Positions 18,308 through 25,885 of a DNA stretch of 64,000 bases are shown here, in pieces. The stretch is from CAMCQY01 sp044370415 (GTDB lineage Bacteria > Planctomycetota > Planctomycetia > Pirellulales > UBA1268). The notes under the pieces were generated by a model. That model saw only the letters and a list, made by a program, of their open reading frames with translations, had not been told where the DNA came from and did no database searches. The position numbers and the translations under genes were made by a program. The DNA is taken from the NCBI GenBank assembly GCA_044370415.1, contig JBILVO010000004.1:7908-71907 (forward strand). The letters run 5' to 3'. The first letter of the stretch is position 1, and the number at the start of each line of letters is the position of its first letter.

Positions 18308-19236
18308 CGGATGCCGCGGCCTGCACCCGCAGCGCTCGCCCCGGGCTCGCGATACCGCGGGCGTTCGCGCTCATGGTCGTCGCGGCGGCCCTGGCCTCCA
18401 CGGGCGCCGCCTGCCCGCAGGCGCTGCGGGGATACCAGGTCGGCACGCTGCCGCTGCCGCGGACGCTGCCCGCGCAGCCGACGCTCGACCAGATCATCGC
18501 CACCGTGCACGACAACACCCAGCGGGTGCGGAGCTACATGGCGCCCCAGGCGGTGCTCATCGTGCCCGGCGTGCCGCGGCTGTCGGCCCAGGTCGCCAGC
18601 GAGCCGCCGCGGCGGTTCCGCCTCCGCGCCCAGACGGCCGTCACCGGCAGCGAGCTCGACATCGGCAGCAACGACGACCTGTTCTGGCTCTGGATCCGCC
18701 GCCACCAGCCGCCGGTCATGCTGTACTGCCGACACGACCAGTACGCGCAGTCGTCGGCCCGTCGCCTGCTTCCCATCCGTGCCGAGTGGATGCCGGAACT
18801 CCTCGGACTGGTGCAGTTTCGGCCGGAGGACCGGCATGACGGGCCGTTTCCGCTGCCCGACGGCCGAATCGAGATCCGCACCAGGATCGCGTCCGCCGGC
18901 GGCGCCGACGGGGAGATGCTGAAGTCGACGATCCTCGACGGCACCACCGGCCTGGTGCTCGAGCAGCACCTGTTCACCGTGGCGGGTGAGCGGCTGGCCA
19001 GTGCCCGCACCACGAAGCATCGCGTCGACCCGCAGTCCGGGGCGGCGCTGCCCCGGTTCGTCGAGGTGTCGTGGCCGACGTCGGGCATCGAGTTCCAGCT
19101 CGAGATCTCCGCGATCTCGACCAACGTTCCCGCGAGCGACCCTGGGCAGCTCTGGCAGATGCCGGCCTACGAGGGCTACCAGCCGATCGACCTGGCCGAT
19201 CCTTCGGTCGCGATCGGCCCGGCCGCGGAACGATGA
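18304..19236 (+). CDS. Exported LolA-like lipoprotein candidate
   Basis: The protein is 310 residues. An N-terminal signal (ALMVVAAALASTGAAC) ends in a Cys at about residue 37 that could be a lipoprotein site, though the lipobox is weak. The body starts LDQIIATVHDNTQRVRSY and is beta-rich, resembling outer-membrane lipoprotein carrier (LolA/LolB-like) folds: an N-terminal helix, then long strands with RRFRLRAQT and DLFWLWI. Such folds bind lipids or lipoproteins in the periplasm. The assignment is by overall pattern only. It follows a small cytoplasmic protein with a four-base overlap. Confidence 0.65.
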   Translation: MTDAAACTRSARPGLAIPRAFALMVVAAALASTGAACPQALRGYQVGTLPLPRTLPAQPTLDQIIATVHDNTQRVRSYMAPQAVLIVPGVPRLSAQVASEPPRRFRLRAQTAVTGSELDIGSNDDLFWLWIRRHQPPVMLYCRHDQYAQSSARRLLPIRAEWMPELLGLVQFRPEDRHDGPFPLPDGRIEIRTRIASAGGADGEMLKSTILDGTTGLVLEQHLFTVAGERLASARTTKHRVDPQSGAALPRFVEVSWPTSGIEFQLEISAISTNVPASDPGQLWQMPAYEGYQPIDLADPSVAIGPAAER

Positions 19237-19302
19237 GCCGGCGGCCTGATGACGCGGCAGCGGCCCCCGTGCCTGTGGCCGTGAAAGCCCCGCGCGTGCC
19301 CG

Positions 19303-19929
19303 CTACTCGTCCCGCTCCCGCATCTTGTGCCGCGCCCGGGCCAGCATCGGACCGATCGACCCCAGCGGCACGCCGGTCAGCCGGCTGATCTCCCCGTAAC
19401 TGCGGCCCTCCAGGTGATGCAGCCGCAGCATCTCGGCGCCGGCGGGATCGGTGCGGGCGAGCTGCGAGAGCATGACCTCGATCTCCTCGCGGTCGTCGTG
19501 ACGCGCCGGGCCGACGTCATCGCGGCAGACCTGCGCCGCGTCCGCGCCCGCGCCCCGCCGCCGCTCCGCCAGCCGGTCCAGGGAGCGCACGGCGAGCCTG
19601 CGCGCGACGACCACGAGGTAGGTCGCCAGCGTGGAGTTGCCGCGGAACGAGCGGAGCACGGCGGCGTCGCGCTGCAGGAGTTCCAGCACGATGTCGGCCA
19701 GCAGGTCGTCGCGGTCGGCAGCCGAAACCGCGATCCGCCGCTGGGCAGCCGTGCGGTCCACGACGAAGGAAAACAGTCCGCCGAAGCGGTCGAGGAAGAT
19801 GTCCCAGGCGGCCGGATGACCCGCGAGGCATTCCGAGACGAGCTGGCGATCACGAGCGGGAAAGAGCGAGGCGGTCTGATCGGGCCCGCTGGCGGGTCCG
19901 ACGGAAGGTGTGGAAGTGAGCGTCGCCAT
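19303..19929 (-). CDS. RNA polymerase sigma factor, ECF-like
   Basis: The protein is 208 residues, the normal ECF size. Region 2 covers about residues 40-105 (DIFLDRFGGLFSFVV, then DDLLADIVLELLQRD and FRGNSTLATYLVVVARRLAVR). Region 4 is at the C-terminus (LRLHHLEGRSYGEISRL, GVPLGSIGPMLARARHKM), with a clear helix-turn-helix. The Met at 19929 is chosen because upstream residues are unlike the family and a sigma70-like promoter lies further upstream. No anti-sigma gene is adjacent. It is divergent from the 7Fe ferredoxin, so both may share regulation. Confidence 0.9.
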   Translation of the reverse strand: MATLTSTPSVGPASGPDQTASLFPARDRQLVSECLAGHPAAWDIFLDRFGGLFSFVVDRTAAQRRIAVSAADRDDLLADIVLELLQRDAAVLRSFRGNSTLATYLVVVARRLAVRSLDRLAERRRGAGADAAQVCRDDVGPARHDDREEIEVMLSQLARTDPAGAEMLRLHHLEGRSYGEISRLTGVPLGSIGPMLARARHKMRERDE

Positions 19930-20025
19930 GGCACGCCTCTGCGATCCCCTCCCTGGCGGCAGCCAGCCCTCCTGGCACGGCCGTCCTACGCGGGATTCGG
20001 ATCCGGTTTCGCCCCGACTCCACCA

Positions 20026-20054
20026 ATCATAGGAGGCCCCGCCGGCGCCACCAA
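20026..20054 (-). promoter_or_regulatory. Candidate promoter for the sigma factor gene
   Basis: On the minus strand TTGGTG (20054-20049), 17 bp, then TATGAT (20031-20026). The -10 box matches consensus at five of six positions. The predicted leader is about 90 nt. It lies in the 303-bp divergent gap 19930-20232, back to back with the ferredoxin promoter. Confidence 0.5.
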
Positions 20055-20108
20055 CACCACCCGAAAACCGACTCATGAAACCCGGAAAAACCGCCGATTT
20101 CTGATTCG

Positions 20109-20137
20109 TTGACAGGTTCCGCGACCCATCCTACGAT
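20109..20137 (+). promoter_or_regulatory. Strong sigma70-like promoter for the ferredoxin gene
   Basis: A perfect -35 TTGACA (20109-20114), a 17-bp spacer and -10 TACGAT (20132-20137) lie 95 bp before the ferredoxin ATG. This is one of the best promoter matches in the window and suggests high constitutive expression. Confidence 0.65.
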
Positions 20138-20232
20138 TCGTCGCACACGAGTTCGTTTCACGCACCTCGCCGCCGGCACCATCTGCGGGTCCGCCCTCGA
20201 CGAGTGCCGTTCTCTTTCAAGGAGTCCGCGTC

Positions 20233-20508
20233 ATGACGCACGTCGTCGCCGAGCCCTGCTTCGCCTGCAAGTACACCGACTGCGTGGTGGTCTGCCCCGT
20301 CAACTGCTTCTACGAGGGGGACAAGATGGTCTACATCCACCCCGACGAGTGCATCGACTGCGAGGCGTGCGTTCCGGAGTGCCCCGTCGAGGCGATCTTC
20401 CTGGAGGACAACCTTCCGGCCGAGTGGAAGGAGTTCACAACGCTCAACGCCGAGATGGCGAAGGCGGACCTGCCCGTCATCACCGAGAAGAAGGATCCGC
20501 TCTGCTGA
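20233..20508 (+). CDS. fdxA: 7Fe ferredoxin ([3Fe-4S][4Fe-4S])
   Basis: The protein is 91 residues. The Cys pattern is that of FdxA-type seven-iron ferredoxins: Cys9, Cys12, Cys17, Cys21-Pro in the first half and Cys40, Cys43, Cys46, Cys50-Pro in the second, with the signatures CKYTDCVVVCPVNCFYEG and HPDECIDCEACVPECP. It carries low-potential electrons in the cytoplasm. AAGGAG stands ten bases upstream of the ATG. It has its own strong promoter and no cotranscribed partner, so the redox partner cannot be inferred from context. Confidence 0.95.
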   Translation: MTHVVAEPCFACKYTDCVVVCPVNCFYEGDKMVYIHPDECIDCEACVPECPVEAIFLEDNLPAEWKEFTTLNAEMAKADLPVITEKKDPLC

Positions 20509-20567
20509 GAGTGATCGCGGCAAGGACTACCAGCGACTGATCCCAGATCGCGGAAACGACCGGCCGA

Positions 20568-21218
20568 TCACCGCAGGTCGACCAGCCAGTAGGCACTGTC
20601 GACGAAGCTCTTCCAGCTCTCGTACTTCGGATTGCCGAGCTTGACCGACAGCAGCGGGCTCCGCTTGGGCTTCACGGGCTGCCTGACGAGGTTCATCCGG
20701 GCCTCCTGCGGCGTCCGGCCTCCCTTGCGCACGTTGCAGGCGACGCAGGCGCAGACGATGTTTTCCCAGCTCGTGACGCCGCCGCGGCTCCGCGGCACGA
20801 CATGATCCAGCGAGAGTTCGCTCGTCGGAAAGCCGCGGCCGCAGTACTGGCACTGGTTTCCGTCGCGGGCGAACACGTTGCGGCGGTTGAACCGCAGCCC
20901 CTGCCGCGGCCCGCGGTCACATGACACGAGCCGGATCACCCGCGGCGCCTGGAGGTCGTATCCCACGGCCCGGATCCAGTCCTCATTCGGCCCGCGAAAC
21001 TCCGAGCGCAGGGCCGAGAGCTCCCGCCAGGAATCGAGCGAATAGCCCGCGAATTGCCCCTCTTCGATGTGCACCACCTCGGCCAGTTGGCGGAAGAGGA
21101 GCGTGATCGCCCGCCGGACGTTGGTGATGTGCACCGCCACGAACGAGCGGTTGAGCACGAGCACGCTGAGAGACAGTGCCCCTGGGGCCATTGCGGCAGG
21201 CATCGCGGAACCCGACAT
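20568..21218 (-). CDS. HNH endonuclease-family protein
   Basis: The protein is 216 residues. The C-terminal half has the zinc-HNH signature: CQYCGRGFP, LSLDHVVPRSRGG with the catalytic His, WENIVCACVACNVRKGGRT with the second Cys pair. The N-terminal 90 residues (SVLVLNRSFVAVHITNVRRA) match the common chromosomal HNH protein of planctomycetes and cyanobacteria, which is not tied to restriction or mobile elements. The ATG at 21218 has an excellent GAGGAGG site four bases upstream. The biological role is unknown. Confidence 0.9.
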   Translation of the reverse strand: MSGSAMPAAMAPGALSLSVLVLNRSFVAVHITNVRRAITLLFRQLAEVVHIEEGQFAGYSLDSWRELSALRSEFRGPNEDWIRAVGYDLQAPRVIRLVSCDRGPRQGLRFNRRNVFARDGNQCQYCGRGFPTSELSLDHVVPRSRGGVTSWENIVCACVACNVRKGGRTPQEARMNLVRQPVKPKRSPLLSVKLGNPKYESWKSFVDSAYWLVDLR

Positions 21219-21252
21219 GGCACCTCCTCGGCCGGCGACCGACGCCTGGGAG

Positions 21253-21281
21253 AGTCTAGTCGTGCGGCTGCTCGCTGCCAA
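21253..21281 (-). promoter_or_regulatory. Candidate promoter for the HNH gene
   Basis: On the minus strand TTGGCA (21281-21276), 17 bp, then TAGACT (21258-21253). Both boxes match well. The predicted leader is about 28 nt and includes the GAGGAGG ribosome-binding site. Confidence 0.5.
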
Positions 21282-21429
21282 ACTCGCCGCACGCCGACGG
21301 GCGGACTGATGGCTTGCCTTCGCCGCAGATTGCGGGCAGACTCACGGCAAGGGAACGTCGAGTTCTCGGCCGTTCCCAGCCGCGCCCCGGCGGAGGCAAG
21401 GCCGGTCCCCAACCCCGCGGAGATCTCCG

Positions 21430-21753
21430 ATGCTTCATTACTCGTGTGACCTGTGCAAGCGGCCGATCGACCCGCGCACGGACGTGCACCACGTCGTCAA
21501 GATCGAGGTGTTCCCGGCCGTCGATGACGCCGCCCACAACGGCTGCTGCAGCGGCGACGCACAGGCCGACGACGCCGACCACCTCGAGGAGATGCAGGAC
21601 ATGCTCGAGCAGCTCGACGACGACGAGCTGCCGGAGTGCCTCGACGCCGCCCGCTCGATGCGATTCGATCTGTGCGACGCCTGCCGGCAGCGGTTCGTGA
21701 AGAATCCGCTCGGTGCCAAGTCCGGCAAGCAGCTCGACTTCAGCAACAACTGA
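21430..21753 (+). CDS. Small acidic protein with two zinc-ribbon-like CxxC pairs
   Basis: The protein is 107 residues and I recognise no named family. Two Cys pairs, CDLCKRPID at the N-terminus and CDACRQRFVKNPLG near the C-terminus, frame an acidic helical segment (EEMQDMLEQLDDDELPE). This arrangement suggests one zinc site. A further CC pair lies at residues 37-38. GGAG precedes the ATG by nine bases. It has no operon partner: the gap to the next gene is 182 bp. Confidence 0.7.
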   Translation: MLHYSCDLCKRPIDPRTDVHHVVKIEVFPAVDDAAHNGCCSGDAQADDADHLEEMQDMLEQLDDDELPECLDAARSMRFDLCDACRQRFVKNPLGAKSGKQLDFSNN

Positions 21754-21935
21754 CCCGCCGCCGATCGTCCGCCGCCCGCATCCGGGGCGGCGGAGGGCTG
21801 CGACGTCCCCCGGCCGCTTCCGTCTCAGCGACGGCCCAGGGAGTCCTGCCCTCGCACCGCGCCCCCCCGCTTCCGTCCCGGCCACGTCCCTTCCACCCGT
21901 TTCTTTCCCCCCACGTGCAGGAGCATTGACGTTTC

Positions 21936-23021
21936 ATGGCCCAGCGCCCGCTCGCGATCGCCGCCCTTCCCGGAGACGGCACCGGCCCCGAAGTCACCGC
22001 CGAGGCGATGAAGGTGCTCGCGGCCATCGCGAAGCTCGAGGGCTTCAGCTACGACGTCGAGACCCTCGACTGGGGCGGCGACCGCTACCTGCGGACCGGC
22101 GAGATCATCCCCGAGGGCGGGCTCGATCTGCTGCGGAGCAAGGATGCCATCTTCCTCGGGGCGATCGGCCATCCCGGCGTGGCTCCGGGCATCCTCGAGA
22201 AGGGCCTGCTGCTCGACCTGCGGTTCAAGCTCGACCAGTACATCAACCTGCGTCCCGTGAAGCTGCTGCCGGGTGTGGAGACGCCGCTGGCCGGCCGCGG
22301 CCCCAAGGACATCGACTTCGTCGTGGTCCGCGAGAACACCGAGGACCTCTACTGCGGCGTGGGCGGATATCTGAAGAAGGGCACGCCCGACGAGGTGGCC
22401 GTGCAGCAGGCGATCTACACCCGGAAGGGCTGCGAGCGGTGCATCCGCTGGGCCTTCGAATACACGCGGAAGCGGAACAGCCCCAAGAAGACGCTCACGC
22501 TCGTCGCCAAGACGAACGTGCTCACCTTCGGCCACGACCTCTGGTGGCGGACGTTCCAGGACGTGGCGAAGGAGTATCCCGACGTGAAGACCGACTACAA
22601 CCACGTCGACGCCTGCTGCATGTGGATGGTGAAGAATCCGGACGCCTACGACGTCATCGTCACCACCAACATGTTCGGCGACATCATCACCGACCTCGGC
22701 GGCATCCTGCAGGGGGGCATGGGCGTGGCGGCCGGTGCGAACCTCAACCCCGACGTGTCGGCGACGGGCAGACGGGGCGTCAGCATGTTCGAGCCGATGG
22801 GCGGCAGCGCGCCGAAGTACACCGGACTCAACCAGATCAACCCGATCGCGGCGATCAACGCGATGGCGATGCTCCTGGAGCACACGGGGCATCCCGCCGC
22901 GGGCGCGCGGATCGACCGCGCGGTCGCCCAGGTCACCGGGACCAAGATGAAGAGCCAGGCGGCGGGCAAAATGGGGCACGGCACCCGCGAGGTGGGCGAC
23001 CTCGTTGTGGCCGCGCTCTGA
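21936..23021 (+). CDS. leuB: Isopropylmalate/isocitrate dehydrogenase-family enzyme
   Basis: The protein is 361 residues, normal for the beta-decarboxylating dehydrogenase family. Motifs: PGDGTGPEV at the N-terminus, AIGHPGVAPGILEKGLLLDL with LDQYINLRPVKL, VVRENTEDLYCGVGG, and the metal-binding MFGDIITDLGGIL. The GHPGVAPGILEKGLLL loop fits the actinobacterial-like LeuB type (NAD-dependent 3-isopropylmalate dehydrogenase, leucine synthesis), but tartrate/malate or isocitrate specificity cannot be excluded. No other leu gene is adjacent. AGGAG lies about 14 bases before the ATG. Confidence 0.85.
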   Translation: MAQRPLAIAALPGDGTGPEVTAEAMKVLAAIAKLEGFSYDVETLDWGGDRYLRTGEIIPEGGLDLLRSKDAIFLGAIGHPGVAPGILEKGLLLDLRFKLDQYINLRPVKLLPGVETPLAGRGPKDIDFVVVRENTEDLYCGVGGYLKKGTPDEVAVQQAIYTRKGCERCIRWAFEYTRKRNSPKKTLTLVAKTNVLTFGHDLWWRTFQDVAKEYPDVKTDYNHVDACCMWMVKNPDAYDVIVTTNMFGDIITDLGGILQGGMGVAAGANLNPDVSATGRRGVSMFEPMGGSAPKYTGLNQINPIAAINAMAMLLEHTGHPAAGARIDRAVAQVTGTKMKSQAAGKMGHGTREVGDLVVAAL

Positions 23022-23027
23022 CGCCGG

Positions 23028-24035
23028 TCACAGCCGCACGCGGCGGCCCTCGGCCTGGCTGTCCGCCGCGGCCTGCACGATCCGCATCGCGGTGAGCGCG
23101 TCGTCGAGGCCGCTCGCCCCGCGGACGAGGCTCGTCACTTTGCGGTGGAAGTGCAGCAGCATGTGCTCGCCCACCGGCCGTTCGCTCTCCAGCGACTCTT
23201 GGTGCCTTCCCGCGGGGTCGAACCAGACGAGGCTCGAGGGCATGTCGACGAAGGCGATGCCCCTCTCGCAGGCCACCTGCAGCGCCGCCGGCGGCCGGAA
23301 TCCCACAGCCTCCTCCCACTGCCGCGGCATGTAGTAGCCGCAGCTGATCTGGGCGAGGGGGCCGTCGCCGGGCGGGCCGTCGCCGGTGAAGTCGAGGCTC
23401 ATCATCTGGTAGTCGTCGGTGTCGCCGCCGGCCGTCTCGGCGTGCCTCACGGCCACGACACTCGTGGGCTCGGACCCGGCGACGTAGCGGCACCAGTCGA
23501 CGAGCTCCATGAGGTCGCGGGCCTCGCTGGCCCGATCCCGAGGCGGCGCCTGTGCGGGGCCGCCCGACAGCGGCACGCGGCGGTGGCAGAAGAGGAGCCG
23601 CGGCCGGCCGAGCGCCGTGGCGACCAGCTCCTTCAGCCGCACGGTGGCGGGCGCGTGCCGCCGTGGCAGCTCCGCCATGAACGCGATGCCCGACTCGTCG
23701 ACCCTGCGTCGCAGCAGGTCGGCCTCGTCCGGGGCGAGCGGCAGGGAGATCGCCGAGTAGACCGCCTTGCCGTGGTCGCAGGCGGCGAGGATGGGGGTCG
23801 CCCCGTACCACTGGTCGGCGAGGTAGAGGATCGCGTCGATGTCGTCCCGGGCGGCGAGCGCGCGAAAGCCGTCGACGGGCGCCGCGTCGAACTGCGCGGC
23901 GGCCCGCTTCGCCAGGTGCGCCACCTGCTCGCAGATGGCCCGAACCTCGAAGCGATCTGCCAACGCGCGCAGTGCGGGCAGATGGCGTGACTCCCAGTGG
24001 CTGCCCAGGCCGACGATGCCCACCCGCAGCTTCAT
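23028..24035 (-). CDS. Gfo/Idh/MocA-family oxidoreductase
   Basis: The protein is 335 residues. The N-terminal Rossmann motif VGIVGLGSHWESRHLPAL binds the nicotinamide cofactor. The expected EKP-type motif is not obvious: the corresponding place reads YSAISLPLAPDEADLL, so catalysis may differ from typical sugar dehydrogenases. The C-terminal domain contains a beta-sheet region (ISCGYYMPRQWEEAVGF). The ATG at 24035 overlaps the purD stop by four bases, so the pair is cotranscribed. The substrate is unknown. Planctomycetes carry very many members of this family. Confidence 0.85.
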   Translation of the reverse strand: MKLRVGIVGLGSHWESRHLPALRALADRFEVRAICEQVAHLAKRAAAQFDAAPVDGFRALAARDDIDAILYLADQWYGATPILAACDHGKAVYSAISLPLAPDEADLLRRRVDESGIAFMAELPRRHAPATVRLKELVATALGRPRLLFCHRRVPLSGGPAQAPPRDRASEARDLMELVDWCRYVAGSEPTSVVAVRHAETAGGDTDDYQMMSLDFTGDGPPGDGPLAQISCGYYMPRQWEEAVGFRPPAALQVACERGIAFVDMPSSLVWFDPAGRHQESLESERPVGEHMLLHFHRKVTSLVRGASGLDDALTAMRIVQAAADSQAEGRRVRL

Positions 24036-25384
24036 GGGGGCCCCTCCGCCGCCGGCTCCGCGGCGAGCAGCTCGCGCTCCCGCACGAGCCCCTTGTCGGA
24101 GATGTCCTTGCGGCACCAGGCGCCCTGCCAGCGGATCTGCTTCACTCCCGTATACGCCTGGAGCTTCGCCCGCGCCAGCGACCCGCCGAGGGCGGTGACG
24201 GCCAGCACGCGGCCGCCGTCGCTGACGATCCTGCCGTCCGCGTGCCGCGTGGCCGCGTGAAAGACCTGCACGTCCGGCAGCCCGGCCGCCGCGTCGAGCC
24301 CGCGGATCTCGTGGCCCCGGCTGACCGTTCCAGGGTATCCCTCTGAAGCCATCACCACGGTCACGCTCGCGCCGTCCCGCCAGCGGGGCGGCTCCACGGC
24401 CTCGAGCCGCCGGTCCACGGCCGCGTCGAGCAGCTCCAGCAGGCTCGAATCCAGCCGCATGAGGAGCGCCTCGCACTCCGGGTCGCCGAAGCGGGCGTTG
24501 AATTCCAGCACCTTCGGCCCCTGGGCGGTGAGCATCAGACCCGCGTAGAGAACGCCCTGGAAGGGGACCTTCGCCCGCCGCATCGCGTGGGCCGTCGGCA
24601 CGAGGATGCGGGCCTCGATGTCGGCGAGCATGCTCGCATCCACGAACGGCGTGGGGCAGTAGGCGCCCATGCCACCGGTGTTGGGCCCCGTGTCGCCGTC
24701 GTGCGCCGCCTTGTGATCCTGCAGCGGCGGCAGCGTCACGATCGTCCTGCCGTCGGTGATCGCCATCACGCTCACCTCGACGCCGTCGAGCCGTTCCTCG
24801 ATGAGGATCCCCTTGGCGGCGGCCGCGAACTGGGGATCGCCGGCGAGGCTCTCGACGGCCGCCAGCGCCTCCGCGCGGTCGTCGCAGACGAACACACCCT
24901 TGCCCGCCGCCAGCCCGTCGGCCTTGACGACGACCGGCATGTCCTCGCGGGCCTCGAGGTATTCGCGGGCCCGCGCCGCACCGCGAAACTCGCGGAACAT
25001 GGCGGTGGGGACGTCGCCCCGATGCAGGATCTGCTTGCAGAAGAGCTTGCTGCCCTCGAGCTGCGCGGCCTTCGCCGTCGGACCGAAGATCCGCAGCCCC
25101 GCGGCCTCGAACGTGTCGACGATGCCGGCGACGAGGGGCGCCTCCGGACCGACGACGGTGAGGTCGACCTGGCGATCGCGGGCGAGCCGCACCAGGCCCG
25201 CCAGATCGTCGGCGGGCACGGCCACGTTTTCGGCGACGGCCGCCGTACCGGCGTTGCCTGGGGCGACCAGCACATCGGCTCCGTCCGCGGCCAGCTTCCA
25301 GGCGATGGCGTGCTCGCGCCCGCCTCCGCCCACCACGAGCACGCGACGCGATGGACCTGCTGACGTGCGGCGCGATGATGGCAA
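24032..25384 (-). CDS. purD: Phosphoribosylamine-glycine ligase
   Basis: PurD is the ATP-grasp enzyme that makes glycinamide ribonucleotide in purine synthesis. Motifs: VLVVGGGGREHAIAWKL, VVGPEAPLVAGIVD, KADGLAAGKGVFVCDD, the tract containing HDGDTGPNTGGMGAY, and EFNARFGDPECEALL. The start is uncertain. TTG at 25384 is preferred because AAGGA lies nine bases upstream and a promoter candidate precedes it; this gives 450 residues, slightly longer than the usual 420-430. A GTG at 25342 would give the canonical N-terminus but lacks a ribosome-binding site. The C-terminus ends with a short Ala/Glu/Pro tail. Confidence 0.93.
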   Translation of the reverse strand: MPSSRRTSAGPSRRVLVVGGGGREHAIAWKLAADGADVLVAPGNAGTAAVAENVAVPADDLAGLVRLARDRQVDLTVVGPEAPLVAGIVDTFEAAGLRIFGPTAKAAQLEGSKLFCKQILHRGDVPTAMFREFRGAARAREYLEAREDMPVVVKADGLAAGKGVFVCDDRAEALAAVESLAGDPQFAAAAKGILIEERLDGVEVSVMAITDGRTIVTLPPLQDHKAAHDGDTGPNTGGMGAYCPTPFVDASMLADIEARILVPTAHAMRRAKVPFQGVLYAGLMLTAQGPKVLEFNARFGDPECEALLMRLDSSLLELLDAAVDRRLEAVEPPRWRDGASVTVVMASEGYPGTVSRGHEIRGLDAAAGLPDVQVFHAATRHADGRIVSDGGRVLAVTALGGSLARAKLQAYTGVKQIRWQGAWCRKDISDKGLVRERELLAAEPAAEGPP

Positions 25385-25420
25385 GGGACCGTGTCCTTCT
25401 CGGGAGGTGGCTCGGTGCGG

Positions 25421-25450
25421 ATTGTGCCGCGAGCATTCCACCACATTCAA
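25421..25450 (-). promoter_or_regulatory. Candidate promoter for purD
   Basis: On the minus strand TTGAAT (25450-25445), 18 bp, then CACAAT (25426-25421). The inferred start near 25414 lies about 30 nt upstream of the proposed TTG start codon and downstream of the longer ORF start at 25450, supporting the shorter protein. Confidence 0.35.
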
Positions 25451-25584
25451 GCGGCCCGCGGTTCAGACGGCCTGCGGCAAGGCGTGCGCTGCCGCGATGC
25501 CCGCGAGAATTTCCACCCCTTCCATGCTCCAGACGTCCGCTGTCCGAAGCTGCACAGCCCAGAACTGCGTCGGCGGGATCGTCA

Positions 25585-25629
25585 CCGACAGCGGCCGGAC
25601 CGACAGCGGCCGGACCGACAGCAGCCGGA
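25585..25629. repeat. Three tandem copies of a 15-bp unit
   Basis: CCGACAGCGGCCGGA occurs at 25585-25599 and 25600-25614, and a third copy at 25615-25629 differs at one base (CAG for CGG). It lies in the 501-bp divergent gap (25385-25885) between purD and the bc-complex operon. The unit contains the palindrome CGGCCG. Function unknown: it could be a tandem binding site or a neutral repeat. Confidence 0.8.
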
Positions 25630-25737
25630 CGGGGGCCGGGTGGCGAGCCGGAGCCCCCTCGACGGCATCCCGCGGCGACGCCCCCTCGCCGAAGCGGCAG
25701 GAAGTCCCCGCTTTTCCGAACTACAGTTGAATAAGGG

Positions 25738-25763
25738 GAGTTCGTGAAAAAAATCACGAACTC
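25738..25763. promoter_or_regulatory. Perfect 10-bp palindrome with A6 spacer upstream of petC
   Basis: GAGTTCGTGA (25738-25747), six A residues, then TCACGAACTC (25754-25763). It sits in a locally AT-rich stretch about 120 bp before the Rieske gene. The symmetry fits either a dimeric repressor/activator operator or an RNA hairpin. No standard promoter boxes of good quality were found beside it. Confidence 0.6.
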
Positions 25764-25811
25764 TGCCGTTCGCGGTCGAAACCTGCTTTTTGGGCGGCTG
25801 CACGGGCGGTT

Positions 25812-25836
25812 CCGAGACGCCTCGCCGAGGTCTCGG
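25812..25836 (+). promoter_or_regulatory. Stable hairpin in the petC leader
   Basis: CCGAGA (25812-25817) and CCTC (25820-25823) pair with GAGG (25827-25830) and TCTCGG (25831-25836), giving ten base pairs with a two-base bulge and a three-base loop. It lies 50 nt before the Rieske start codon. It may affect message stability or translation; no U-tract follows, so it is not a classical terminator. Confidence 0.45.
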
Positions 25837-25885
25837 GGCCAGCCGCGTCGTCCATCTGGCGCAGCCACTTTTCGGGGCGTATCGG

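Noticed and set aside
25385..25868. Large minus-strand frame (23028-25868) as a fusion of Gfo/Idh with an upstream protein
   Set aside because: The upstream part lies in a different frame over purD, which is clearly coding. The Gfo/Idh protein starts at 24035 with a four-base overlap.
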